The translations under genes and the position numbers were made by a program. Below, piece by piece: positions 43,837 through 53,009 of a stretch of DNA of 64,000 bases. The stretch spans positions 610,001-674,000 of the forward strand of contig NC_041780.1 of the NCBI RefSeq assembly GCF_900090045.1. Direction: 5' to 3'. The notes under the pieces were generated by a model that was given only the letters and a program-made list of their open reading frames with translations, was not told where the DNA came from and searched no databases. This DNA comes from Plasmodium malariae. Its lineage: Eukaryota; Apicomplexa; Aconoidasida; Haemosporida; Plasmodiidae. The first letter of the stretch is position 1. Each line of letters begins with the position of its first letter.

Positions 43837-46680
43837 TCAATAAATGAATTCATCAAAATGTTCGTTTTTGAATGTATCTATGTGTAGAAAAAATTGATAC
43901 ATAGCTTTTTCTAAGTCTTCGAGAATATTAACAATTGACGTATCACCATCAATTGAAGTATCTAATGTTTTTATTAGCTCGTCAGCAAATTTTTCATTTT
44001 CACTGTCATCTTCATATTCTGGGGAGAAATATTTGTAAAAAGTAGTATCGTTAAAAGGAGGAATAATTTCGTCTTTTTCTATTAGCATTTCTTCAATTTT
44101 ACCTTCAACTTTGTCTTCTTTTCCATGTGAATTTTGTTCGTCTTGTTCCTCCTCTTCTTCTTCTCCCGTTTGTAGTAAATCTTCTACTAATTTTTGCACG
44201 TATTCCTCTTCAATTACATTCTTTCCTTGTTCCCTTTGTTTCCGTTCATTTTTCTCTACAACACTTTCATCTTCATTTGGGGTGTTATAGATTTTTCCCC
44301 TGGGTAAATTTATTGATTCATGTGTATTCCAATTATCTCCTTTTTGATATTGTATTTTTTTTGCATGTTGGTCATCTACTTCATCTTCTTTATCTGCGTC
44401 TTCTAGTTTCCTTACACCTTCGTCATCCTCTTCTGTTTCTTCAGTTCTCTCAAGTGATTCATCTGCAAGTGGGATCTCTTCTTCAGATGTATCTGATGAT
44501 CTTCCATATGTTGGTGAGGTAGGATGTTCTGTTTGATCTGTTATTGGCAAATACACTTTTTGCTCAGACCGATTATTTGGATCATATCCTTCTGATGGTA
44601 TATCAGATCCAGTGTTCTCATTTGTAGATACATGATCTGATAATGGACCTCCTGCTGATGGTTGTTTTTCGTCTGGTTGTGGTTCACTTGGTTCTGTTAC
44701 ATTTTGTTGTCCTTGGTGATCTGTTTGTATTTTCGGACCTGATGAATCCACCGTATTTATATCTTTTTTTCCTGGTGTTGATAATATAGATCTTTCTTGT
44801 TGTTGAGTTTTATGAAGTGCTAATTGTTCTTTTTCTAAATCTGTTTGAAATGCTAGTTTCTCTCCTTCTGATGGTCCTAGTTCTAATGACATAATTTTTT
44901 CATTATCTTTTTGTGGTTCTCCATCTGTACCTTTTTCATCTTTTGTGGGTAATGATATTCCTGCTTTTGAATCTACTTCTTGTGAATCTGCTTTTTCTGC
45001 ACTTTCTTCTGATGAACTTTGTTCTGATGTACTTGTTTCTGTTAAACCTGCTTCTAATTGATCTACTTCTTGTGTACTTGTTTCGGATGGTCCTGCATCT
45101 GATGTACTTTTTTCTGTTAAACCTGCTTCTAATTGATCTACTTCTTGTGTACTTGTTTCGGATGGTCCTGCATCTGATGTACTTGTTTCTGTTAAACCTG
45201 CTTCTAATTGACCTACTTCTTGTGTACTTGTTTCGGATGGTCCTGCATCTGATGTACTTGCATCTGATGAGCTTGTTTCTGATGAACTTGCTTTTGGTGT
45301 ACTTTCCTCAGTTGCACTTGTTTCTGATGTACTTGCATTTGATGAACTTTCCTCAGTTGCACTTGTTTCCGATGAACTTGCATTTGATGGACTTGTTTGT
45401 GATGTACTTGTTTCTGGTGAACTTGCTTCTAATTGACCTACTTCTTGTGTACTTGCTTCGGATGGTTCTGCTTTTGATGAACTTGCTTCTGGTAAACCTG
45501 CTTCTGATGTACTTGTTTCTGATGAACTTGCATCTGATAAACTTGCATCTGATAAACTTGCATTTGATGAACTTGTTTCTGATGAACTTGCATTTGATGG
45601 ACTTGTTTCTGATGAACTTTCCTCAGTTGCACTTGTTTCCGATGAACTTTCCTCAGTTGCACTTGTTTCTGATGAACTTGTATTTGATGAACTTGTTTCT
45701 GATGAACTTGCATTTGATGAACTTGTTTGTGATGTACTTGTTTCTGGTGAACTTGCTTCTAATTGACCTATTTCTTGTGTACTTGCTTCGGATGGTTCTG
45801 CTTTTGATGAACTTGCTTCTGGTAAACCTGCTTCTGATGTACTTGTTTCTGATGAACTTGCATCTGATAAACTTGCATTTGATGAACTTGTTTCTGATGA
45901 ACTTGCATCTGATGAACTTGCATTTGATGGACTTGTTTCTGATGAACTTGCATCTGATGAACTTTCCTCAGTTGCACTTGTTTCCGATGAACTTGCATTT
46001 GATGAACTTGTTTCTGGTGAATCTGCTTCTAGTTTATTTGCTTCTGGTGAATTTGTTTCTTGTGCTTTTGCTTCTAGCGAACCTGTTTCTTGTGTACTTG
46101 CTTCTTGTGAACCTGAATCCGCTTCAACTGAATGACCAAGCTGTGAATCTGAAACTTGAGTACCCTCATCTAATGACTTTCCTCCTGGTTGTGGTGAGCC
46201 TTCTTGTTCCTTCCCTACTAAAGTACTACTTGTTTGTTGAGGTCCAAATGGAGTTATATTTCCCGATTCAACTGTATAATAACTCGAAACTGCATTTACG
46301 GATTCACCAGTAACATTAGGGTCACTTCGTCCTTTTTCCTCTTCATCCCCTTTAGGACCTGGATTTGCTAAACTTTCTTCTTTATTATCTTTTCCTTGAT
46401 TAGAATTATTCCCTTTTTCTAAAACAGTGTCTGGAGGAGTTGGTCCTTCAGATAATTTTTGTGTTGATTCCGAATCAGTACCACTTATTTCATCTTTTAA
46501 AAAAACATTTTTTGCTGAAAAATTATTTCTTAAATTGTGTTTTACCTCGTCTATATTATCTACTTTTTCTATATTCTCCATCTTTACCTTTTTATTTTCT
46601 TTTCTAAGTTTCCCATTGATTTCAAATATGTACAAATTTATGAAAAATAAGTAAAAGAAGACGTGCAACGCTTTACACAT
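43837..46680 (-). CDS. MSP3: MSP3-like protein, member 6, with Ser/Thr/Ala repeat domain (947 aa)
   Basis: Single exon. The signal peptide is MCKALHVFFYLFFINLYIFE. An eight-residue N-terminal extension relative to other members places the signature NLRNN at 49-53, followed by FSAKNVFLKDE. Residues about 180-560 are built of short units such as SSSETS, SSNAS and ATEES. Larger repeats overlie them: two copies of a block with TSEAGLPEASSSKAEPSEAS, and three copies of a 25-residue unit with SDAGPSETSTQEVDQLEAGL. Such a tract could be a site for O-linked modification, which is inference. The C-terminal module (about 783-947) begins NTHESINLPRGKIYNTPNED and ends DLEKAMYQFFLH plus the EHFDEFIY tail shared with member 4, so its 3' end belongs to the duplicated 3-4-5-6 group. 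Confidence 0.82.
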   Translation of the reverse strand: MCKALHVFFYLFFINLYIFEINGKLRKENKKVKMENIEKVDNIDEVKHNLRNNFSAKNVFLKDEISGTDSESTQKLSEGPTPPDTVLEKGNNSNQGKDNKEESLANPGPKGDEEEKGRSDPNVTGESVNAVSSYYTVESGNITPFGPQQTSSTLVGKEQEGSPQPGGKSLDEGTQVSDSQLGHSVEADSGSQEASTQETGSLEAKAQETNSPEANKLEADSPETSSSNASSSETSATEESSSDASSSETSPSNASSSDASSSETSSSNASLSDASSSETSTSEAGLPEASSSKAEPSEASTQEIGQLEASSPETSTSQTSSSNASSSETSSSNTSSSETSATEESSSETSATEESSSETSPSNASSSETSSSNASLSDASLSDASSSETSTSEAGLPEASSSKAEPSEASTQEVGQLEASSPETSTSQTSPSNASSSETSATEESSSNASTSETSATEESTPKASSSETSSSDASTSDAGPSETSTQEVGQLEAGLTETSTSDAGPSETSTQEVDQLEAGLTEKSTSDAGPSETSTQEVDQLEAGLTETSTSEQSSSEESAEKADSQEVDSKAGISLPTKDEKGTDGEPQKDNEKIMSLELGPSEGEKLAFQTDLEKEQLALHKTQQQERSILSTPGKKDINTVDSSGPKIQTDHQGQQNVTEPSEPQPDEKQPSAGGPLSDHVSTNENTGSDIPSEGYDPNNRSEQKVYLPITDQTEHPTSPTYGRSSDTSEEEIPLADESLERTEETEEDDEGVRKLEDADKEDEVDDQHAKKIQYQKGDNWNTHESINLPRGKIYNTPNEDESVVEKNERKQREQGKNVIEEEYVQKLVEDLLQTGEEEEEEQDEQNSHGKEDKVEGKIEEMLIEKDEIIPPFNDTTFYKYFSPEYEDDSENEKFADELIKTLDTSIDGDTSIVNILEDLEKAMYQFFLHIDTFKNEHFDEFIY
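45030..46035. repeat. 12-15 bp coding repeats in member 6
   Basis: Units such as tttctgatgaacttg are reiterated, with two long higher-order copies (about 45415-45710 and 45725-45990) and three copies of a 75-bp unit at about 45030-45255. All keep the reading frame. Confidence 0.85.
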
Positions 46681-47162
46681 TGTCTATTTTAATTTTAAAA
46701 ACGTTAAAAAAAATTAAATTGTAAATTGCACGAAAAAGTCGGAAACTATTGAAGAGATAATTGTTTATAATGTGCCAATAGTGCTTTTAACGACTTTACT
46801 TTTTTTTCAGCAAAAATGGAAAAATTACAATACGTTAGTAATTATAATTAAAATTATAATTATTTATAATTTTATTTTTATTGACTAGCTAAAAAAATTA
46901 CATTTTTAAGACTTTTCAAAAAAACTATGATTCATCGCTAGTATTTCATAAAAATGCTAACAGAGGCATATTTTACAAAACTATATGAGCAGAAAAAATA
47001 TCTTAAAAAAGTAAACAAATTTCTAGAAAAAATCTATCAAAAATAAAAAAAAAATAAAATAAAATAAATATAAAATAAAAATAAAATAAAACATAATAAT
47101 ATAAAATTATAATAATAAAATACACATTTTATTGACATACTAAAAAAGGCCTTTCAGCGACA

Positions 47163-47196
<34 letters not shown>

Positions 47197-48215
47197 ACAT
47201 ACTATTTTTTATTTAATAAAATGAGGGTGTATTTTCCTAATACCTTGTACAAATTATTTTTCGATTTAGAATATCATAAATAAATATATTTTAAGTGATC
47301 AAAAAAGTAGTTTATATTTCCAGAGTGTGAATAAAATTATTATGAAACTCCTTTTCCTTTACTTTTTTTTAGCATCCATGCAATATTTATTTAACAAAAG
47401 TATATACGAAGTTGCATGGTTGATGCTGTACTAGTAGTGCATATTTTATCTGCAGAAATGTTCAAGAAATTAATTTTGTATATTTAAGTAAAGCATTAAT
47501 TCTCTCTTTTTCATCTGTGGTAGTTTAACTTGAATTATTAGATATATAAAAAATAAAAATAAAAATAAACAGGAAGAAGTGTAACAATTATTAAAATTTG
47601 TAAATTGGGGGAATAAAATGTAGAAGTATATATTCTTAAACATCGTTGCATGTACATAGGAAAAAAAACAAAAAAAATAAAATTTACGCTTCGTCTGTAC
47701 AATAGTAAAAGTGGTGCAGAATTGTGTAAACGTAAAATGATATAAAATTAAAGGATATGATCAAATGTTGATTAAATTTCCTTTCATATAAAAAGTTGAA
47801 ATAAAAATAGTATTAACTGTACTGACAGCACTGATTGTATTCATTGCATTTATTTGTATTAATGGGTTATTATTTACTAAAAAGGGATAAACCGTTTTAT
47901 GCATGTTAATTTTCCTTTCTTTTTCAGGTTTATGTGTACAATCCCCAAGTGCAACCATTTCTTAGTAGTACTTCTAATTTTGTGATGTTGGGGTTGGTAC
48001 ATATTTCGAAAAATAACTCCAATAATACTTAACAGTTTGATAAAACGAAATCTAAGCTTTTGTTTAACACATAAAATATTATTTAATCATATTCCTAATT
48101 TTATTATTTTTGAAGTTTTGCTTCTTTTTATTTTTGCCCCTTTTAGATTTATATTTATTTTTAATTGGTACGCCTTTTATGATTCTATGTAAAACCAAGG
48201 GGAGATGATTAACCC

Positions 48216-48270
<55 letters not shown>

Positions 48271-48403
48271 CATCTAGCAATGTTTATTTTTCAGAGTAGA
48301 ATGACGTTAAACTGATGGTATCATATCTTTCCACATTTGTAGAGATTATAGTGTAAATATTACTACTCTAAATAAACTCATCATATGACCATTTTGTAAG
48401 TTC
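46681..48403. other. Spacer between members 6 and 7
   Basis: No gene. Next to member 6 is an upstream block (about 46785-46840) resembling that of member 8 (about 56100-56165). It also holds AT-only sequence near 47040-47130, a poly(T) run (47171-47196) and a TA run at 48226-48269. Confidence 0.65.
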
Positions 48404-51193
48404 TTATTTAAAGTTAAAAAATTGATTCAAATCTTCTACATAATCTTTGAGTGTATCAGCAATCAAAGTAGTATCGCCTTCTGAAGTAACCACTGTTTGC
48501 ACTAACTCGTTTGTAAATGTTCTATCATCATTGGTATTTACATAATCTTCTGCAAGGGATCTATGTGCTTCAACGTCGTTAGATGGTGCAGTATTTGCTT
48601 CTTTATTTTTACCATCAGATTCATTTCCTTGTGGGTTTTCTTCTTTTACTTCCTCATCAGATTCATCAACTTCGTTTACTTCTTCTGCTGCTTCCTCGTT
48701 TTCTCCCCCTTCTTGTAGTAATTGTTGTACTAATTCTAATACATCTTCCTCTTCAATTTCTATTTCTTTCTCTTCCTCATCTTCTTCCTTCTGCTGTACT
48801 TCGTTTTCCTCTACCACTGATTCATCTTCATCTACAGTGTTGTGTGTATTTCCCTCGCGAAAATTTACTAGTTCAAGTATATTTTCATTATCTTCTTTTT
48901 CCTCTTGTACTGGTGCTTCTTCCAGTTGACTACCTCCTTCTCTCACTTCTTCCCTTTCTTCTTCTGATGGTAGGGATAATCCTTTCTCTTCTACATCTGT
49001 ATCATGTTGTTCTGCACCATCTTCACTTTCTTCCTGTTCAGATTCTAAATTCTCTAATGGTGGTCTCTCTACTGATGATATTAATCCTGATGATGGATCT
49101 TCTACCCCATGTGAATTATCATCTAGTAGTGAACGATCTACATCTTGCAAAGTTGATCTTTCATCTTGTGATGATTCTTCTTCTATGGATGAATCCGGTC
49201 CTTCAATTATTTGTTGTGGTGGTAGTAATTCTTCAGTTGATTCTGGTCGTATATGAACACTAGCTGTTTCTTCCCTTGCTTCTGGTTCTAATGTATCAGT
49301 TAGTTCACCATCTTCTAATGGTTCTTCTGGTGATGGTGTTTCTATATGTTGTTCATTATCTGATAAGATGAGCGAACTGTCCTGTGCTTCTTTTTCTAGT
49401 GTTCCTTTTCGTGAATCTTCTTCTTGATCTTTGACTTCATTTGGATCTTCTACTCTTGCTCCTTGAACTGGCTCTACTACTTCCTGCTGTTTTTGTTTTT
49501 CAGGATCTTCTGCTACCAAACCAGCTTTTGATTCCAGTTCTGGTTCTGCTTCTAGCCCTGGTTCTGCTTCTAGTCCTGGTTCTGCTTCTAGTCCTGGTTC
49601 TGCTTCTAGTCCTGGTTCTGCTTCTAGTCCTGGTTCTGCTTCCTGCTCTGATTCTTTTTCTTTTAATTCTCTTTCTAATAAATCGACGGACTCTCCTGAA
49701 TTTTGTGATAGATTCTCTCCAATTTCACTTATTTGTTCATTATTTCCATTATCTACCTGAGAATCATCTCTTTGATTTTTATGTTCTGAATCATTTTTGT
49801 GTGTCTCTTTTTCACCATCTTCATCTTTACTTTTATCTTCTTCCGTTTCAACTCCTACAACGTCCGATGGTGAACTTACTACTGGTGGAGTTAAGTCTAA
49901 TGATGACTGTTCTACCAGTTTTGAACTACCTACTGGTAGTGCTGATTCTCCTTGGTGTGATATCGATCCATCTTCTTGTCGTAATGCTCCTACTTTTTGT
50001 TCTGTTAACTCTTCTACTCCTTGTTCTGGTGATTGTTCTGCTGTTGGTTTAGGTAAACTTGTTTGTGATGCTTGTTCTTTTGACTCTGATGATAATGATT
50101 CTATTTCTGATTCTCCATCTTTTTCTTGTTGTAATGGTAGTGCTTCTTGAGATTCTTTTGGTTGTAAAACTGCAGTACCTTCTTCAATTCTTGTTTCTGG
50201 TTCTGATGCATGTGCTACTTCGTTTTCTACTGGTGCTGATGATGGGGGTTGCGTAACTGCACCTTCTCCCTCTTCTAGTGCATGATGTACATTGTTTTCG
50301 GGGTCTTTATCGAGTACTTCTACTGATGAATTTGCATCTTGTCCTTCTTGTCCTTTTGATTCTTCTCCCCCTACCTGTTCTTGTTTATGTGTAGCTGGTT
50401 CTTCTGGTGCTGGGTGTTTTAGTTCGCCGTTTGGCAATTCTGTAACTGACGGTACAACTAAATCTTCTGTTGTACTTATTGGTGTATTTCTTTTGTTTTC
50501 TTCTATTTGTTCTTCACTTCTACCATCTGCATGATCACCCCCCGTCTGATGTTCATGTTGTCCATAAACTCGACCAGTTTCACCTTTGTCACTAGGTCCT
50601 TCGTCATCAGTTTGGTTATCTGTGAAGATTAGATCGTCTGCATCAGATTCTCCTTCTTCGCTACTTGCATTTTCTGCATCACTCCCCAAAACAAATTGTT
50701 CTGAACTTTTCGAATTTATTGAGAATTGGGGTTCTTTCTGCAAATAAATTTCTTCATTTTCTTGCTCATTCAGGAAGTCGGGTATGACAGATGCAGCAAT
50801 GGATGAACTTGAACCATTTTTAAAAAATTTTCTAATGTCTTTCCTTTTTGTAGTATCGCTTGAATCTACGCCTCCAAAATGTTCAGTGTTGCCTACAGTT
50901 GCATCACCATCATCATTACTATCATCATTACTATCATCATTACTATCATTATTACTATCATTATTACTATTATTATTATTATTATTATTATTACTGTTAT
51001 GATTGTCTACATCTTCTAACTTTTTTTCATCCTGTAAAGACGGATTTTTTATTGAAAAACTACTTCTTAAATTACGTTTTATTTCATCTATATTTTCTGC
51101 TTTTTCAACTTCATTTTTTAATTTATCTCTGCTTTCACATATGCAAAAATTTAAAAAAACTAAATAAAAAGGGAGTCTCAACACTTTACACAT
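48404..51193 (-). CDS. MSP3: MSP3-like protein, member 7 (929 aa)
   Basis: Single exon. The signal peptide is MCKVLRLPFYLVFLNFCICE, and the signature is NLRSS (41-45) followed by FSIKNPSLQDEKK. An Asn run with Ser/Asp interruptions follows (about 63-97, encoded by att/atc repeats). The long middle is acidic, rich in Glu/Ser/Gln, with six copies of the six-residue unit EAEPGL (nucleotides about 49540-49645). The C-terminal module (about 769-929) begins NILELVNFREGNTHNTVDED, contains EEDVLELVQQLLQEGGENEE, and ends SEGDTTLIADTLKDYVEDLNQFF. An N-terminal segment (SSDTTKRKDIRKFFKNGSSS) resembles one in member 2 (NRKGIKNFADDGSTT). Its promoter resembles that of member 1. Confidence 0.82.
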   Translation of the reverse strand: MCKVLRLPFYLVFLNFCICESRDKLKNEVEKAENIDEIKRNLRSSFSIKNPSLQDEKKLEDVDNHNSNNNNNNNNSNNDSNNDSNDDSNDDSNDDGDATVGNTEHFGGVDSSDTTKRKDIRKFFKNGSSSSIAASVIPDFLNEQENEEIYLQKEPQFSINSKSSEQFVLGSDAENASSEEGESDADDLIFTDNQTDDEGPSDKGETGRVYGQHEHQTGGDHADGRSEEQIEENKRNTPISTTEDLVVPSVTELPNGELKHPAPEEPATHKQEQVGGEESKGQEGQDANSSVEVLDKDPENNVHHALEEGEGAVTQPPSSAPVENEVAHASEPETRIEEGTAVLQPKESQEALPLQQEKDGESEIESLSSESKEQASQTSLPKPTAEQSPEQGVEELTEQKVGALRQEDGSISHQGESALPVGSSKLVEQSSLDLTPPVVSSPSDVVGVETEEDKSKDEDGEKETHKNDSEHKNQRDDSQVDNGNNEQISEIGENLSQNSGESVDLLERELKEKESEQEAEPGLEAEPGLEAEPGLEAEPGLEAEPGLEAEPELESKAGLVAEDPEKQKQQEVVEPVQGARVEDPNEVKDQEEDSRKGTLEKEAQDSSLILSDNEQHIETPSPEEPLEDGELTDTLEPEAREETASVHIRPESTEELLPPQQIIEGPDSSIEEESSQDERSTLQDVDRSLLDDNSHGVEDPSSGLISSVERPPLENLESEQEESEDGAEQHDTDVEEKGLSLPSEEEREEVREGGSQLEEAPVQEEKEDNENILELVNFREGNTHNTVDEDESVVEENEVQQKEEDEEEKEIEIEEEDVLELVQQLLQEGGENEEAAEEVNEVDESDEEVKEENPQGNESDGKNKEANTAPSNDVEAHRSLAEDYVNTNDDRTFTNELVQTVVTSEGDTTLIADTLKDYVEDLNQFFNFK
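49538..49648. repeat. 18-bp coding repeat (EAEPGL) in member 7
   Basis: Six near-identical copies of cctggttctgcttctagt. The perfect identity of inner copies points to recent expansion. Confidence 0.9.
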
Positions 51194-53009
51194 AATATTA
51201 TATTTTTTCTTTCAAATTTTTCAAAAAATTAAACTAATTTAAAAATAGAAAAAAATGCAGAAGAGCAGAAATGGTTAATTTAAATGTTACACACTTTTGT
51301 AATAATTTTAATTATCACAAAAAATTATTTACAACACACAAATTTACATTAATAAAATAAAAATAGCCATATGTCATTTTCGTCTATTACTAATTCAACA
51401 ACTGTACAATTGTAAAAAGTCTAAATTTTAAAAAAGTAGAAAATAAAAAAAAAATATATATGTGCACTGAACATGTCAGAAAAGTTATTCACCGATGCAA
51501 TTAAACTGTCATTTGATTAGCAGCTTATTTATTAATTTTTTTTTATTATTTATTTTTTTTTTTTACTATTTTTTCTTTTGTTTGTTTTTTTTTTTTTTTT
51601 TTACTATTTTTTCTTTTCTTTCTTTGCTTTTTTTTTTTCTCTAAATGGCACATTTTACTTTTCATTTACGTAATAAAAATTATTTAAAATTTCAATAACT
51701 TGTTCAATCATATTGTCTTGGAAAATTGTGAACACAAATTACGTGTGCAAACAAAACGGTTGATTTTTTCTAAGGAAAAAAATTTATTAAGATCCTGATT
51801 TTTCTTTCTTTCTTTCTCTCTTTCTTTCTTTCTTTCTTTCTTTTTTTTTTTTTTTCCATTTTAATCTTTTTTTACTACATCATTATAATTATTATAAAGA
51901 CACAACAATTATTTAATACACAAAAAAAAATAAAAAGGCAAAACGAACGTTCGCATGTTGTGTATATTTTTCCCCCACAAAATCTGCAGAATTTGTGTAG
52001 TAGATTAATACACAAAATTAATGTAATTATATATAGGTTGGCATTTTAATTTTGTTAGAGCAAAGAAATAATAAATACGTATACATTAGTTAGTAGTTAC
52101 TAGTTAGTAGTCATTTGTAAATGATCAACAATTAAGGATTAATAATAGGTAACCAAGAATAGTCTCAAAACTAGCTAATTGGTAAAAAATAAAATATAAT
52201 ATGCTAAAATGCATATATGCGTGATGCTGTTATGTAAAAAAAAAAAAAAAGAAAAAAAAAAGGTAAAAACAAATGTAAATACAAATGTAAATACAAATAT
52301 ATATATAAATATAAATGTATATTATGGCTATCTATCAATCAGTTGCTCGTATTACGTGCATATAAAAAATAGAATAAAAATCGTTAAAATGAATTGCAAT
52401 ATTTTTATTTTCCTTTTGTTATTTAAGAAAGAATGGAAGAAATTTTCCTTTTTTTATTAATATACTACTGAATATTTATATATATATATGTATTATGTAT
52501 GTGCCAAAAAAATTACGCCTTTTTGTCTTCCTCCCATCAGTTGAAGTTTATTAGAATATATATTCTATATACAACTTGTAATAATTTTGTTTTTAATTTT
52601 GTGATGTTATATACATTAATACGAATTTAGAATGATATGCTTATATAGTAATAACTTAAGCTAAGTTAATATAGCGAAACATATTCTTTTAGTTAACATA
52701 TAAGATACTCCTTTAGATCATTCTCTCGTTTTAACTATTTATATGTGTTGCCAATTTTTTTTTTTATTTTGCACTTACGTGATATCTCGTATTAGTTTTA
52801 TTATAACGATTTTCTATTTATAGCGAAAGAGGTAATTTTTTTTTTTTTTTTTTTTTTTTTTTCATTACATTATAAATAGTAATGTTTATGCTTGAATGTA
52901 ACATAAAATTATATAAGCAGTACTAAGCATTATTCTATCTTATAATATTTGTCATAGATAGAAGCTAATGCCTATATATAACTACATAAAAATATTATTA
53001 TGTGAATAT
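51194..53009. other. Spacer between members 7 and 8
   Basis: No gene. It has the promoter block shared with member 1 (51252-51430), long T-rich and TTTC-rich stretches (51535-51660, 51800-51855), a short aatgtaaatacaaatgt repeat (52268-52320) and a poly(T) run (52835-52862). Confidence 0.65.
51252..51430 (-). promoter_or_regulatory. Upstream region shared with member 1
   Basis: This is the counterpart of 27898-28085: same order of blocks and same distance and orientation relative to the start codon, about 60 bp upstream. See the member 1 entry. Confidence 0.6.

Noticed and set aside
44913..46313. 466-codon Leu-rich frame on the plus strand
   Set aside because: It is antisense of the Ser/Thr repeats of member 6; open only because the repeat period is a multiple of three.
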